Assembly: GCA_963739985.1 (NCBI GenBank)
Contig: CAVUCE010000007.1
Span: 248,001 to 312,000 of the forward strand
Length of the DNA: 64,000 nt
Reading direction: 5' to 3'
Source of the DNA: CAVUCE01 sp963739985
GTDB taxonomy: Bacteria; Bacteroidota; Ignavibacteria; Ignavibacteriales; Ignavibacteriaceae
Under the pieces are notes generated by a model. The model ran no database searches and was not told where the DNA came from. It saw nothing but the letters and a program-made list of their open reading frames with translations. Below are positions 45,536-55,400 of the stretch, piece by piece. Each line of letters opens with the position of its first letter. The stretch's first letter is position 1. Both the position numbers and the translations under genes were made by a program.

Positions 45536-47014
45536 ATGATGAGTAGTTTGGAAAATTTCTTTCAGTTGTATCGGGAAAACACGATTGGACATGATACCAA
45601 GTTTAAGTCTCCCTATGGTGATAAAAATTTAATCTATGCAGATTGGATTGCAAGCGGGAGATTATATGAACCAATTGAAAAAAGGATTCTGGAAGTTTTT
45701 GGACCAATGGTTGGAAATACTCATTCTGAAGCGAGTATAACCGGAACCACGATGACCAAAGCTTATCATTTTGCTCATGAGTTAATTAAACGCCACTGTA
45801 ATGCGAGTAAAGATGATGTTATAATTACCGCCGGTTCCGGAATGACAGGAATGATAAATAAATTCCAGAGAATTCTAGGTCTAAAAGTTCCGGAGCAATT
45901 AAAGGAATATTTACACTTACCTGAAGAATTACGCCCTGTTGTTTTTGTAACTCACATGGAACATCACTCCAATCACACATCGTGGCTGGAAACAATAGCA
46001 ACTGTTGAGGTAATTGCTCCTGATAAAGACGGCTTAGTAGATATAGGTGATTTCGAAATAAAATTAGATAAGTATAAAAATCGTAAATTAAAAATAGGTG
46101 CTTTTACCGCTTGTTCAAACGTAACCGGCATACAAACTCCTTACTATAAATTAGCCAAAATTATTCATCAACACGGCGGAATTTGTCTTGTCGATTTTGC
46201 ATGTTCTGCTCCTTATGTAAGAATTGATATGCATCCAAACGATCCGGATGAAAAATTGGATGCAATTTTCTTTTCTCCCCACAAATTTCTTGGCGGGCCG
46301 GGTTCACCCGGCGTTGTAATTTTTGATTCTAAATTATATAAAAATACCGTACCTGATCAGCCGGGCGGCGGAACCGTAGATTGGACAAATCCTTGGGGAC
46401 AGCATAAGTTCATCTCCAATATAGAAATGAGGGAAGACGGCGGAACTCCTGCTTTCTTACAAACTATTAAAGCAGCTCTTTCAATTGAGTTAAAAGAGCA
46501 AATGACTGTTGAAAGAATGGAAGAGCGAGAAAAAGAACTTATTAAAATAGTTTTTGAGGAATTAAGAAGTATAAACGGCCTTCATATTTTAGCCGATAAT
46601 GTTGAAGAAAGACTCGGAGCTATTTCATTCTATATAGATAAGATTCATTATAATTTAATTGTTAAGATTCTTAATGACCGATTTGGTGTGCAAGTAAGAG
46701 GTGGTTGTTCTTGTGCCGGTACATACGGACATTATCTTCTTCATGTTACGGAAAACCAATCTCATCTTATTACCGAAAAAATAAATCACGGTGATCTTTC
46801 CAAAAAACCGGGTTGGGTAAGAATGTCTGTTCATCCAACTATGACAGATGCAGAACTTTATACTATTCTGGATGGTATTAGAGGAATTGCTAAGAATATT
46901 TCGAAATGGAAAAAAGATTATAAGTACGATTCTCACAAAAATGAATACTATCATTTTTCAGAAGACGATGATTCCATTAAGAAAATTGAAAGTTTTTATA
47001 GATTGAAATCTTAA
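45536..47014 (+). CDS. Class V aminotransferase, cysteine-desulfurase-like
   Basis: 492 residues, longer than SufS (about 410). Visible PLP-enzyme motifs are YADWIASGRLYEPIE, TAGSGMTGMINKF, VTHMEHHSNHTSW, LVDFACSAPYVRIDM and the Schiff-base Lys in FFSPHKFLGGPGSPG near residue 250. A late loop RGGCSCAGTYGHYL places Cys where desulfurases carry the persulfide cysteine. The C-terminal extension is charged. The substrate could be cysteine or a related thiol, but this is not settled. Divergent from the kinase gene; the start is one of two adjacent ATGs. Confidence 0.82.
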   Translation: MMSSLENFFQLYRENTIGHDTKFKSPYGDKNLIYADWIASGRLYEPIEKRILEVFGPMVGNTHSEASITGTTMTKAYHFAHELIKRHCNASKDDVIITAGSGMTGMINKFQRILGLKVPEQLKEYLHLPEELRPVVFVTHMEHHSNHTSWLETIATVEVIAPDKDGLVDIGDFEIKLDKYKNRKLKIGAFTACSNVTGIQTPYYKLAKIIHQHGGICLVDFACSAPYVRIDMHPNDPDEKLDAIFFSPHKFLGGPGSPGVVIFDSKLYKNTVPDQPGGGTVDWTNPWGQHKFISNIEMREDGGTPAFLQTIKAALSIELKEQMTVERMEEREKELIKIVFEELRSINGLHILADNVEERLGAISFYIDKIHYNLIVKILNDRFGVQVRGGCSCAGTYGHYLLHVTENQSHLITEKINHGDLSKKPGWVRMSVHPTMTDAELYTILDGIRGIAKNISKWKKDYKYDSHKNEYYHFSEDDDSIKKIESFYRLKS

Positions 47015-47329
47015 ATGCGTACTTCCTTGAATATTATTTTTATTAAAGTTATATCTGCGGTTTTTCTATTCATCATTTGAATCCACCTAAATTATAGATA
47101 TATATAACTTTAATAAACCTACCGCTCCATGTTGAAAAAATAAACAAGTTAAACTGAAAATTTCTCACTAATGAGACCGCTATTAAAATTCAGTTATCAC
47201 TTCTGAGATAACCTGTCAATAATTGATGAAATAACAAACAATTTGTAGAATTCTGTTTCGGCATATTCTTTGTTTATAAGTAGCAAATAATTCGATTTTG
47301 AGATCGATTTTCAGTTTATAGGGGTATAA
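47015..47329. other. Intergenic region with a long perfect inverted repeat
   Basis: No gene is supported. A 16-bp perfect inverted repeat (47039-47054 with 47102-47117, core ATTAAAGTTATAT) spans a 47-base loop. A smaller hairpin GTTATC/GATAAC lies near 47194-47213. The 3' part should hold the promoter of the stress-protein gene. Confidence 0.5.
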
Positions 47330-47776
47330 ATGAAGATTGTTAAAAGTATTCTAGTTCCTACTGACTTGACAGACCAGTCAAGGTCCGCTTTCGAATATGC
47401 TTCAACTCTATGTAAACTTTTTAATGCAAAACTTCACCTTTTATATGTAATGAATAAAATTCCTTTTGAGACTATTCCAAATCCGACTGACGATATGGAA
47501 AAATTGTATAAGGGGGAAGTTGAATTTGCTGAAAATATTCTGAAGGGTTTTATTGAAAAACACTTCGGAGAATGTCCGGAAGTAATTACAAAGATCGTCT
47601 GGGGAGATCCTGAACTTGAAATAGTAAAATATGCAGAAGACAGTAAAATCGAATTAATAGTAATGACTTCATATGGCAAACCTGGTTTATCTAATCTAGC
47701 TGAGGGGAGCATTTCAGAAAAAGTTGTAAGTCTTTCACCGGTAACAGTAATGACCGTTAGGCCGGAAAAAAATTAG
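47330..47776 (+). CDS. Universal stress protein (UspA family)
   Basis: 148 residues, one Usp domain. It opens with KSILVPTDLTDQSRSAFEYA and has the ATP-binding signature YGKPGLSNLAEGSISEKVV (G-x2-G-x9-G-S). The C-terminal strand is PVTVMTVRP. Likely ATP-binding and involved in stress or respiration control. It precedes the cytochrome genes by about 100 bases and may be co-expressed with them, as Usp proteins often are with respiratory operons. Confidence 0.92.
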   Translation: MKIVKSILVPTDLTDQSRSAFEYASTLCKLFNAKLHLLYVMNKIPFETIPNPTDDMEKLYKGEVEFAENILKGFIEKHFGECPEVITKIVWGDPELEIVKYAEDSKIELIVMTSYGKPGLSNLAEGSISEKVVSLSPVTVMTVRPEKN

Positions 47777-47787
47777 CACAAACGAAA

Positions 47788-47883
47788 ATGAGCAATATTA
47801 TTAAAGATAGTAATGTACAAAACGATGGTAAGGATGAAAGGGACATCCTCAGGAGCAAATTAACAACGAGGGTAAAAAAATGA
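47788..47883 (+). CDS. Possible 31-residue peptide overlapping the cytochrome start
   Basis: An ATG at 47788, 11 bases after the stress-protein stop, opens a 31-codon frame of polar, charged residues. Its TGA overlaps the ATG of the next gene (ATGA), a coupling pattern. There is no Shine-Dalgarno before it and no family resemblance, so it may be chance. Confidence 0.25.
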   Translation: MSNIIKDSNVQNDGKDERDILRSKLTTRVKK

Positions 47884-48230
47884 AAAATATTATTTCTTAT
47901 TTCTTATTTATATTCGTAATTGTAGGACTTTATGGGTTTGCATTTGTTATTGGACAGGATAGTGAACCTGTAGGCAAAAAAGTATTTTTAGAGAGTAAAT
48001 GTACAGTATGTCATTCTGTTGATTCAGAAAATATTTCATCCGGCAAAAAAAATGCTGTTGATCTTTCAAAAGTAGGAGACAATTTAAGCTCCGAGTTTTT
48101 ACAAAACTACTTAATAAAAAATGAAACTATTAATGGCAAAAAACATAAAATTTCATTTAAAGGATCTAAAGAAGAACTTCAATCAATTTCAAATTGGTTA
48201 GTTAAAACACAAAAAGAAAAAGCTAAATAA
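47880..48230 (+). CDS. Monohaem c-type cytochrome without a Met ligand
   Basis: 116 residues: N-terminal signal/anchor (about 3-22), then GKKVFLESKCTVCHS with one CxxCH haem site near residue 40. The domain resembles class I cytochromes, but after the initiator there is no Met at all. In the place where KMP is usual there is KKHKISFKG, so the sixth ligand, if any, must be another residue such as His. Likely periplasmic electron carrier for the two multihaem proteins encoded downstream. GAGGG precedes the ATG. Confidence 0.85.
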   Translation: MKNIISYFLFIFVIVGLYGFAFVIGQDSEPVGKKVFLESKCTVCHSVDSENISSGKKNAVDLSKVGDNLSSEFLQNYLIKNETINGKKHKISFKGSKEELQSISNWLVKTQKEKAK

Positions 48231-48283
48231 TTGATGATTAAAAATAACCTTTTTACAGAGTATTTAATTTCAGGTAGGCAGTC

Positions 48284-50512
48284 ATGTTAGTTTTCAGATC
48301 ACAGTCGCAAGGTAAAAAAAACACAATCGATCAGTGTCGAACACCTCTACCAAATAGTATCTTAAGCATTTTCATGCTTACCCTCCTAATGATAATATCC
48401 GCAACCAAACTTAGTGCACAAACTAACGATGACTGCCTCGCCTGTCATAGTGACGAGACAATGACAATGGAGAGAAAAGGTAAAGAAGTCTCCATTTACG
48501 TCAATGATAAAGTTCTTGCAAAATCTCCTCATGCAAAATTAAACTGTATTTCATGCCATGTTGGATTTGATCCGGACAACATGCCGCATAAAGAAAACAT
48601 TCAGCCTATAAATTGTAAATCATGTCATAAAAATGCAGCGCTCAAACATCCATTCCACCCTAGAATGTTAAAATCCAGCGGACAAGGCGGAACAGCAGAT
48701 GTTAACTGTAAAGGCTGTCATGGAACACACGATATAGTTTCACCAAAAGTCCCGGGGTCTAAGTTTTATAAAACTAATATAGTTGAAGCCTGCGAAAAAT
48801 GTCATGCAGAGGAAGGAAAAGAGTATTCTTTTTCGGCTCATTATGAAGGCTTAAAAGAAGGCGTTGAAGGGGCTCCTAATTGTTTTACATGTCATAAAAA
48901 TAATATTTTAGCACCAAAGCAGAATGCCGATACAGTAAAAGTAAAAATTGCTCAAGAAAAATTATGTCTCTCTTGTCATCAGGACAATCCGGAAGTTCGT
49001 GCCCGAACAACTCCTTCTGCCGGATTTATAAAAGCTTTTGAAAATAGTGTTCATGGTTCATTATTAAAAAGTGGAAACGGTAAAGCTGCAACATGTATAG
49101 ATTGCCATACTCCGCATGGAATAAAGGGACCAAATGATCCAACATCAACAGTAAATAAATTTAACATTCCCAAAACTTGTTCTAAGTGTCATGCTGAAAT
49201 AGCAAAGGAATACGAAGGAAGCATCCACGGTGTTGCCGTTTTACAAAAAGGAATTAAAGATGCTCCTGTTTGTACAGATTGTCACGGTGAACATAATATT
49301 TTAAGAATTAATGATCCGCGTTCACCGGTATCTAAGCAAAATCTATCGGCACAGGTTTGCGCACCGTGTCATAGTTCTGTTAAGCTTTCTCAAAAATTTG
49401 GAATGAACTCTGATAGGTTCAAAACATTTAAGCAAAGTTACCATGGGCTAGCGCTTGAAGGAGGTTCAACGGTAGTTGCAAATTGTGCAAGCTGTCATGG
49501 AGTTCACAACATAAAACCATCATCCGATCCTACATCTACGGTTTATAAAGGTAATCTTGCGAAAACTTGCGGTAAATGCCATCCGGGGGCAAATGAAAAC
49601 TTTGCAAAAGGCAAAATCCATATTACAATTATGGAAAAGTCCAATCCTATACTTTATTGGATTGGAACAATCTATATCAGTTTAATAATTATCACCATTG
49701 GTGGAATGTTCTTACACAATCTTCTTGATTTCATTAAAAAAGCTAAAATTAAGAAAATGAAGCAAAGTGGTTTAATCAGAGAAGAACACCATGGCCATAA
49801 GCTTTATTTAAGAATGACAAAGAATGAAAGATTCCAGCATTTTGCTCTTCTGATAAGTTTTATAACGTTGGTGATAACCGGATTCATGCTTCATTATCCA
49901 AATGCTTGGTGGGCAGTATATCTCAGAAAATTAAGTGTTGATGCATTTGAATACAGAAGTAACTTACACCGAATTGCTGCGGTAGTTCTTGTAGGTGCAA
50001 GCTTATATCATATATACTACCTGGCATTTACAGAAAGAGGTAAACAACTATTTAAAGATCTTCTTCCTGTTTACCGTGATCTGCAAGAAGCTATTGGAGT
50101 TGCAAAGTTTAATCTCGGACTTTCAAAAGAAAAACCAAAATTATCAAGATTTAGTTATATCGAAAAAGCCGAATATTGGGCATTGATTTGGGGAACTGTT
50201 GTTATGACCTTAACCGGTATAATAATGTGGTTTGACAATACCTTTATCGGAATTTTTACAAAATCAGGTTACGACATTGCCCATGCTATTCACTATTTTG
50301 AAGCATGGTTGGCAACGTTAGCAATAATTGTTTGGCATTTTTACTTCGTAATATTTAGTCCTGATGTTTATCCTATGAATCTTGCCTGGCTAAAGGGAAC
50401 TTTAACAGAGGAAGAAATGGCAGAAGAACATCCTGCAGAATTAGAAGAGTTAAAGGCCAAAGAAGCAGAAGAAGAAAAGAAAAAAATGGGCGACCAGGAA
50501 ACTGATAAATAG
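48284..50512 (+). CDS. 13-haem cytochrome c fused to a b-type cytochrome membrane domain
   Basis: 742 residues. A signal sequence (about 26-44, ending LSAQ) leads into a periplasmic part with thirteen CxxCH motifs (from CLACH to CGKCH, residues about 50-435). A membrane part (about 450-700) follows with five hydrophobic helices and His-rich ends (EEHHGHKLYLRM, FEYRSNLHRIAAV, DIAHAIHYFEAWLA), as in b561/formate-dehydrogenase-gamma-like haem-b subunits. A Glu/Lys-rich tail closes it. I infer electron transfer between the quinone pool and periplasmic or extracellular partners. The exact reaction is unknown. Confidence 0.88.
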   Translation: MLVFRSQSQGKKNTIDQCRTPLPNSILSIFMLTLLMIISATKLSAQTNDDCLACHSDETMTMERKGKEVSIYVNDKVLAKSPHAKLNCISCHVGFDPDNMPHKENIQPINCKSCHKNAALKHPFHPRMLKSSGQGGTADVNCKGCHGTHDIVSPKVPGSKFYKTNIVEACEKCHAEEGKEYSFSAHYEGLKEGVEGAPNCFTCHKNNILAPKQNADTVKVKIAQEKLCLSCHQDNPEVRARTTPSAGFIKAFENSVHGSLLKSGNGKAATCIDCHTPHGIKGPNDPTSTVNKFNIPKTCSKCHAEIAKEYEGSIHGVAVLQKGIKDAPVCTDCHGEHNILRINDPRSPVSKQNLSAQVCAPCHSSVKLSQKFGMNSDRFKTFKQSYHGLALEGGSTVVANCASCHGVHNIKPSSDPTSTVYKGNLAKTCGKCHPGANENFAKGKIHITIMEKSNPILYWIGTIYISLIIITIGGMFLHNLLDFIKKAKIKKMKQSGLIREEHHGHKLYLRMTKNERFQHFALLISFITLVITGFMLHYPNAWWAVYLRKLSVDAFEYRSNLHRIAAVVLVGASLYHIYYLAFTERGKQLFKDLLPVYRDLQEAIGVAKFNLGLSKEKPKLSRFSYIEKAEYWALIWGTVVMTLTGIIMWFDNTFIGIFTKSGYDIAHAIHYFEAWLATLAIIVWHFYFVIFSPDVYPMNLAWLKGTLTEEEMAEEHPAELEELKAKEAEEEKKKMGDQETDK

Positions 50513-50527
50513 TGAATTCTGTTGCTT

Positions 50528-50554
50528 AGGTTCACTTTACAGGGGAGTGAGCCT
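50528..50554 (+). terminator. Hairpin after the 13-haem cytochrome gene
   Basis: AGGTTCACT and AGTGAGCCT form a 9-bp stem (one G-U pair) around TTACAGGGG, followed by TGTTTG. Possible weak terminator. Confidence 0.5.
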
Positions 50555-50628
50555 TGTTTGAAAAAGTATTGCTGGATTATAATAAAGTATAATCGAAGAC
50601 AAAGTAAGAAAGATTTCTTGTAGGTTAA

Positions 50629-50691
50629 TTTTCCGGGTATGGAAATTTGTTGTGTTGAAAATTGTTGATGTTGTTTTTTCAGCCCGGAAAA
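50629..50691 (+). promoter_or_regulatory. Inverted repeat in the leader of the NapC-like gene
   Basis: TTTTCCGGG (50629-50637) and CCCGGAAAA (50683-50691) pair perfectly across a 45-base loop, ending 37 bases before the start codon. Could be an mRNA leader structure or operator. No known riboswitch is recognised. Confidence 0.35.
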
Positions 50692-50728
50692 TATTTAATG
50701 TAAATAGAATTATAAACCCTAGTATATT

Positions 50729-52225
50729 ATGAAGAAGATTTTCCCATCATCGTTTTATAACCCAATTACTCTCATTGGAGCTGTGATTGCTTCTATTAGC
50801 TTTATGCTAATATTAAGCTTAATTGTTTTGGAAGCTCTTAGTTCTGAGCAAAAACCTTATATGGGTATAATTGCATTCGTAATCCTGCCCGGATTTTTAT
50901 TAATGGGATTAGCTTTAGTTCTCATTGGAATTATTCGTGAGCATAAAAGGCAAAAAGAAGGTCATTCTAGGGAAGGGCGCTTACCAATTATAGATTTCAA
51001 TAATCCGAAAAATAGAACAGCAGCAACAATATTTTTCTTTGGAACAATTTTACTTTTACTTTTTAGCGCCTTCGGTAGTTTTAAGGCATATGAATACACT
51101 GATTCAGATCAATTTTGCGGAACTGTGTGTCACAAAGTAATGGAACCGGAATATACTGCTTATCAGAATTCACCGCACGCCAGAGTAGGTTGCGCACAGT
51201 GTCATATAGGTCCCGGAGCAGGATGGTTTGTTAAATCAAAACTTTCAGGATCATATCAGTTATATTCAGTTGCTTTTAACAAGTATCCAAAACCAATACC
51301 AACCCCGATTGAGAATTTACGACCTGCTAAGGAAACCTGCGAACAGTGTCACTGGCCAAAAGTATTTTATGGTGAGAAAGAACTCGTTAACAATTATTAC
51401 TTATCCGATGAAAATAATACTCATATGAAATTAACTTTGTTAATGAAAATCGGCGGTGGTAATGAGGAAACAGGAGTTACATCCGGAATTCACTGGCACA
51501 TGAATATTGCTAATAAGATTACTTATTTAGCGACGGATAGAGCAAGACAAGTAATTCCCTGGGTTAAATCGGTTGCTAAAAATGGAAAAACAACTATTTA
51601 TAAGATTAGAGAATTTAAAGAAGATCCTAAAAACTTTAAAACTGACGAAGTCAGAACAATGGATTGTATAGATTGTCATAATCGTCCGGCGCATATTTAT
51701 AATCCTCCAATGAGATCTGTAAATCATGTAATGGCAATTGATAGAATCAATCCTAATTTGCCATACGCAAAAAGCCTCTCTGTGGAGGTTCTAGATAAAC
51801 CTTATACATCCAAAGAAATTGCATTGGATAGCATCAAAACTTATATGGAAGAATTCTATCAAGCAAATTATCCTCAAGTGTGGGATTCAAGCAGGGCAAA
51901 TATAGAATTGGCAATTAAAGAAGTTCAAAAAATATATTCAAGAAATTATTTTCCAAGTATGAATGTTAGCTGGCGTAAATTTCCGGAAAATATCGGACAC
52001 ATGTACTCGCCCGGATGTTTTAGATGTCATGATGGTAAACATATTAGCGAAGATGGTAAGGTAATTTCACGGAATTGTAACATTTGTCACTCAATAATTG
52101 CACAAGAGTTTGATAACCAAAAGCCACAAGTAGCTTTAGATGGAGTTGATTACAAACATCCGGTTGATATAGGCAACGCGTGGAAACAAATGGAATGTAG
52201 CTCTTGTCATACTAGAGAAAAATAG
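50729..52225 (+). CDS. NapC/NirT-like multihaem quinol dehydrogenase
   Basis: 498 residues. Three N-terminal membrane helices (about 12-34, 46-70, 92-112) precede a periplasmic part with seven CxxCH motifs (CAQCH, CEQCH, CIDCH, CFRCH, CNICH, CSSCH and others). One further site reads FCGTVCHKVM, which is CxxxCH, at the position of the first NapC haem. NapC/NrfH proteins take electrons from menaquinol and pass them to periplasmic reductases. The adjacent 13-haem cytochrome is a plausible partner. No catalytic reductase is adjacent. Confidence 0.87.
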   Translation: MKKIFPSSFYNPITLIGAVIASISFMLILSLIVLEALSSEQKPYMGIIAFVILPGFLLMGLALVLIGIIREHKRQKEGHSREGRLPIIDFNNPKNRTAATIFFFGTILLLLFSAFGSFKAYEYTDSDQFCGTVCHKVMEPEYTAYQNSPHARVGCAQCHIGPGAGWFVKSKLSGSYQLYSVAFNKYPKPIPTPIENLRPAKETCEQCHWPKVFYGEKELVNNYYLSDENNTHMKLTLLMKIGGGNEETGVTSGIHWHMNIANKITYLATDRARQVIPWVKSVAKNGKTTIYKIREFKEDPKNFKTDEVRTMDCIDCHNRPAHIYNPPMRSVNHVMAIDRINPNLPYAKSLSVEVLDKPYTSKEIALDSIKTYMEEFYQANYPQVWDSSRANIELAIKEVQKIYSRNYFPSMNVSWRKFPENIGHMYSPGCFRCHDGKHISEDGKVISRNCNICHSIIAQEFDNQKPQVALDGVDYKHPVDIGNAWKQMECSSCHTREK

Positions 52226-52242
52226 AAATTTATAAAATTACC

Positions 52243-52314
52243 AGATAGGCTTGACGTATAAAAACGCCTGATTCCCTCCCAAGGCATTTACCCTCGCGTT
52301 AAGCCTATCTTTTT
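52243..52314 (+). terminator. Terminator-like stem with a C-rich loop, possible small RNA
   Basis: AGATAGGCTT (52243-52252) pairs with AAGCCTATCT (52301-52310), then T4. The 48-base loop is GC- and C-rich, containing CCCTCCC and ACCCTCGCG, unlike the flanks. It may end the cytochrome operon or be the 3' part of a small RNA. Confidence 0.55.
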
Positions 52315-52484
52315 ATTTAAATGGACAGTTCGCAAGCTTGCTCTTGGACTTAAGACAATGTAAATTCAAATACAAAAACAAATTAAAATCACTTTTATGA
52401 ATTAATTTTATTTCCAATTCTTAATTTTCATAAATATCATTAAACTGCTGCAACTGTTGATATAAACTTTTAAGGGGGCGCTTA

Positions 52485-55400
52485 ATGTTTCGTTACTTAC
52501 CTCAATTACTATTTTTATCCTTTTTAATCATTTCAAATTTTTCAAATCTCCATGCTCAAACTATCGAAGATAGAATTACTCAAATAATAAATAAAATGAC
52601 AACCGAAGAAAAAATATTGCAGCTTCATGGAGAAGGCGGTTTTAATACTGCTGATAATATGAGATTGGGAATACCCGGTTTTATAATGGCCGATGGACCG
52701 CACGGGGTTCGTGACGGTTTATCTACTGCTTTTCCGGTTGGTATTTCTATGGCAGCAACTTGGGATGTAAATATGATTCAAAAAGTTGGTGTCGCAATGG
52801 GATATGAATTTAGAGGCAAAGGGAAAAATCAAATGCTCGGTCCTTGCATGGATTTGACAAGAGATCCTCGGAATGGCAGAACTCCGGAAAGTGGGGGAGA
52901 AGATCCTTATTTATGTGCGCAAATTACCACAGCTGTAATTAATGGTGTTCAAAGTACAGGTTGTATTGCTACGGCAAAACATTTTAACGGGGTAAATAAA
53001 CAAATCAACCGGTTTAATAACGATGATTTTATTACTGAAAGACAATTGTTTGAAAACTACGGATTAAATTTCCGCAACGCAGTTCAGCAGGGTGGTGCTT
53101 TGAGTGTTATGAATTCTTATAATTTGATAAACGGAGCAAAGAGTGCCGAGAATAAATTTTTATTAACAGATATATTACGCACAGCCTGGGGTTTTCCTTA
53201 TTATGTAGTTTCTGATTGGGGTTCAATTTGGAGTAGTGAAAAGGCAATAAATGCCGGTTGTAATATTTGCATGGGCTCAGATAATTATAAAAATGATTTA
53301 CCAGGATTAGTTTCCGGTGGAACTGTATCAATGGATGTTATTGATAATGCAGTTAGAAATGTATTAAGAACGAAAATTCTTGCTGGAATGCTGGATTATT
53401 ATCCGCAAGGTGATCCCGCAAAAGTTAATAGTAAAGAAAATCAAGAAATTTGTCTGGAGGCCGGGAGGGAAGCAATCATATTATTGAAGAATGAAAACTC
53501 CATACTTCCTCTTAAAAAATCTGCCGGCCTAACCATTGCTCTAATTGGACCAAGTGCTAATGTTACTCAGGTTGATGGTTCAGGAAGTAGTTATGTTGAT
53601 CCTTATGAAACAATTTCACCTAGACAAGGCTTTATTAATAAAATCGGAAGTACTAATGTTTTATACGCTAAAGGATGTGATATCAATTCAGCAGATACTT
53701 CCGGATTTAGTGATGCACGAGCAAAAGCCGCTTCGGCCAATTACGTAGTGTTTTTAGGCGGACTTGATGCATCACAAGAGGGAGAAGGATTTGATCGAGT
53801 TACCGGATCCATAGATTTACCGGGGCAACAGCAAAATCTCATTAATGAATTGGTAAAATCTAATAAAAATATAATTGTGGTTTTGGAAAGCGGCGGCATT
53901 TGCGGTATCAGTAAATGTGTAAATAATATTAAAGGTTTATTGTATGCTTTCTATCCCGGACAAGAAGGAGGCCAGGCAATAGCGGATGTTATCTTTGGAG
54001 ATTATAATCCTGCAGGAAGATTGCCTGTAACTTATCCTGTGAACGATGCTCAACTACCGGCGTGGGATGCTGATTTTACTAATGATTACGGTTGCGGTTA
54101 TCGCTGGTTTGATGAGAAAAATATTAAACCTTTATATGCTTTTGGTTACGGTTTAAGTTATACAACTTTTGAATATAGCAATTTAGTAATAACACCAAAC
54201 AACGCTCCGGTCGGGCAAACTATACAAGTTAGTGTTGATATTAAAAACACCGGATCTGTTGCGGGTGATGAAGTACCTCAACTTTATTTAAATGAAGAAT
54301 CGCCTAGTGTTGAAATGCCTAGGAAACAATTAAAAGGATTTGAAAGAATTAATATTCAACCTGGCGAAACAAAAACCGTAACTTTTAATTTAACTAATGA
54401 GTCTTTTTATTATTACGATGAAATGAGCGGTGGCTACAAAGTTAATGCAGGCAGTTACAATGTTATGGTTGGTAATTCATCGGATAATTTAACGTTATCA
54501 GGTAAAATTAATTTATCGACTTCATCGCCAAAACCAGATTTATTAATTACTCATATTAAAGTAGTTCCTCCATATCCTGTAAAAGGTGACAGTGTTACTT
54601 TCTTAGCTATGGTAAAGAATCAGGGAACAGGAGCTAGTCCGGCAGGAACTGTGCATGAAGTTAAATTTATGGTTAACGGGGAAGAGATAAGTTTATCTAC
54701 TGAATTTAATAAAGAAATTCCGGTTGGAGGAATGGCGTTACTTTGTGCTAACGCCGGTCCGAATGGTTCCAATCGATGGAAAGCAAGTGAAACCGGGAGA
54801 TACTTAGTTGAAGCAATCGTTGATGATCAAAATAAAATAGATGAATGTATAGAGAATAATAATTCTGATACTACATCGTTTACGGTTTATAATAAACCCC
54901 CGGAAAATATTGCTTTAGGAAAAAGTGTACAGGTTTCATCAATTGAAAAAGCCGGATTGGAAGGAGACAAGGCAGTCGATGGAAATCCAAGCACTCGATG
55001 GTCATCTGCTTTTAGTGATCCGCAATATTTAATTTTAAATCTTGGAAATGTAACCCACTTCGATAAAATTTCTATCTTATGGGAAGCAGCGTATGGAAAA
55101 GAATATGAAATTCAAGTTTCAAATGATGCTTCCAAATGGACTACACTTGAGCATATATCAAATGGCGATGGTGGAATTGACATAATTAACAAATCCTCTG
55201 ACGCTCAGTATGTTAAAATGCTTGGAATACAAAGAGGAACTGAGTATGGTTATTCTATTTACGAATTTCAACTTTTTACTTCAGATACAACCGGGACTAT
55301 AATTTCAGAAAATGCCGGAAGTAATCTTCCTAATAAATTTATGTTGAGTAATAATTATCCAAATCCTTTTAATCCGAGCACAACTATTAATTATACATTA

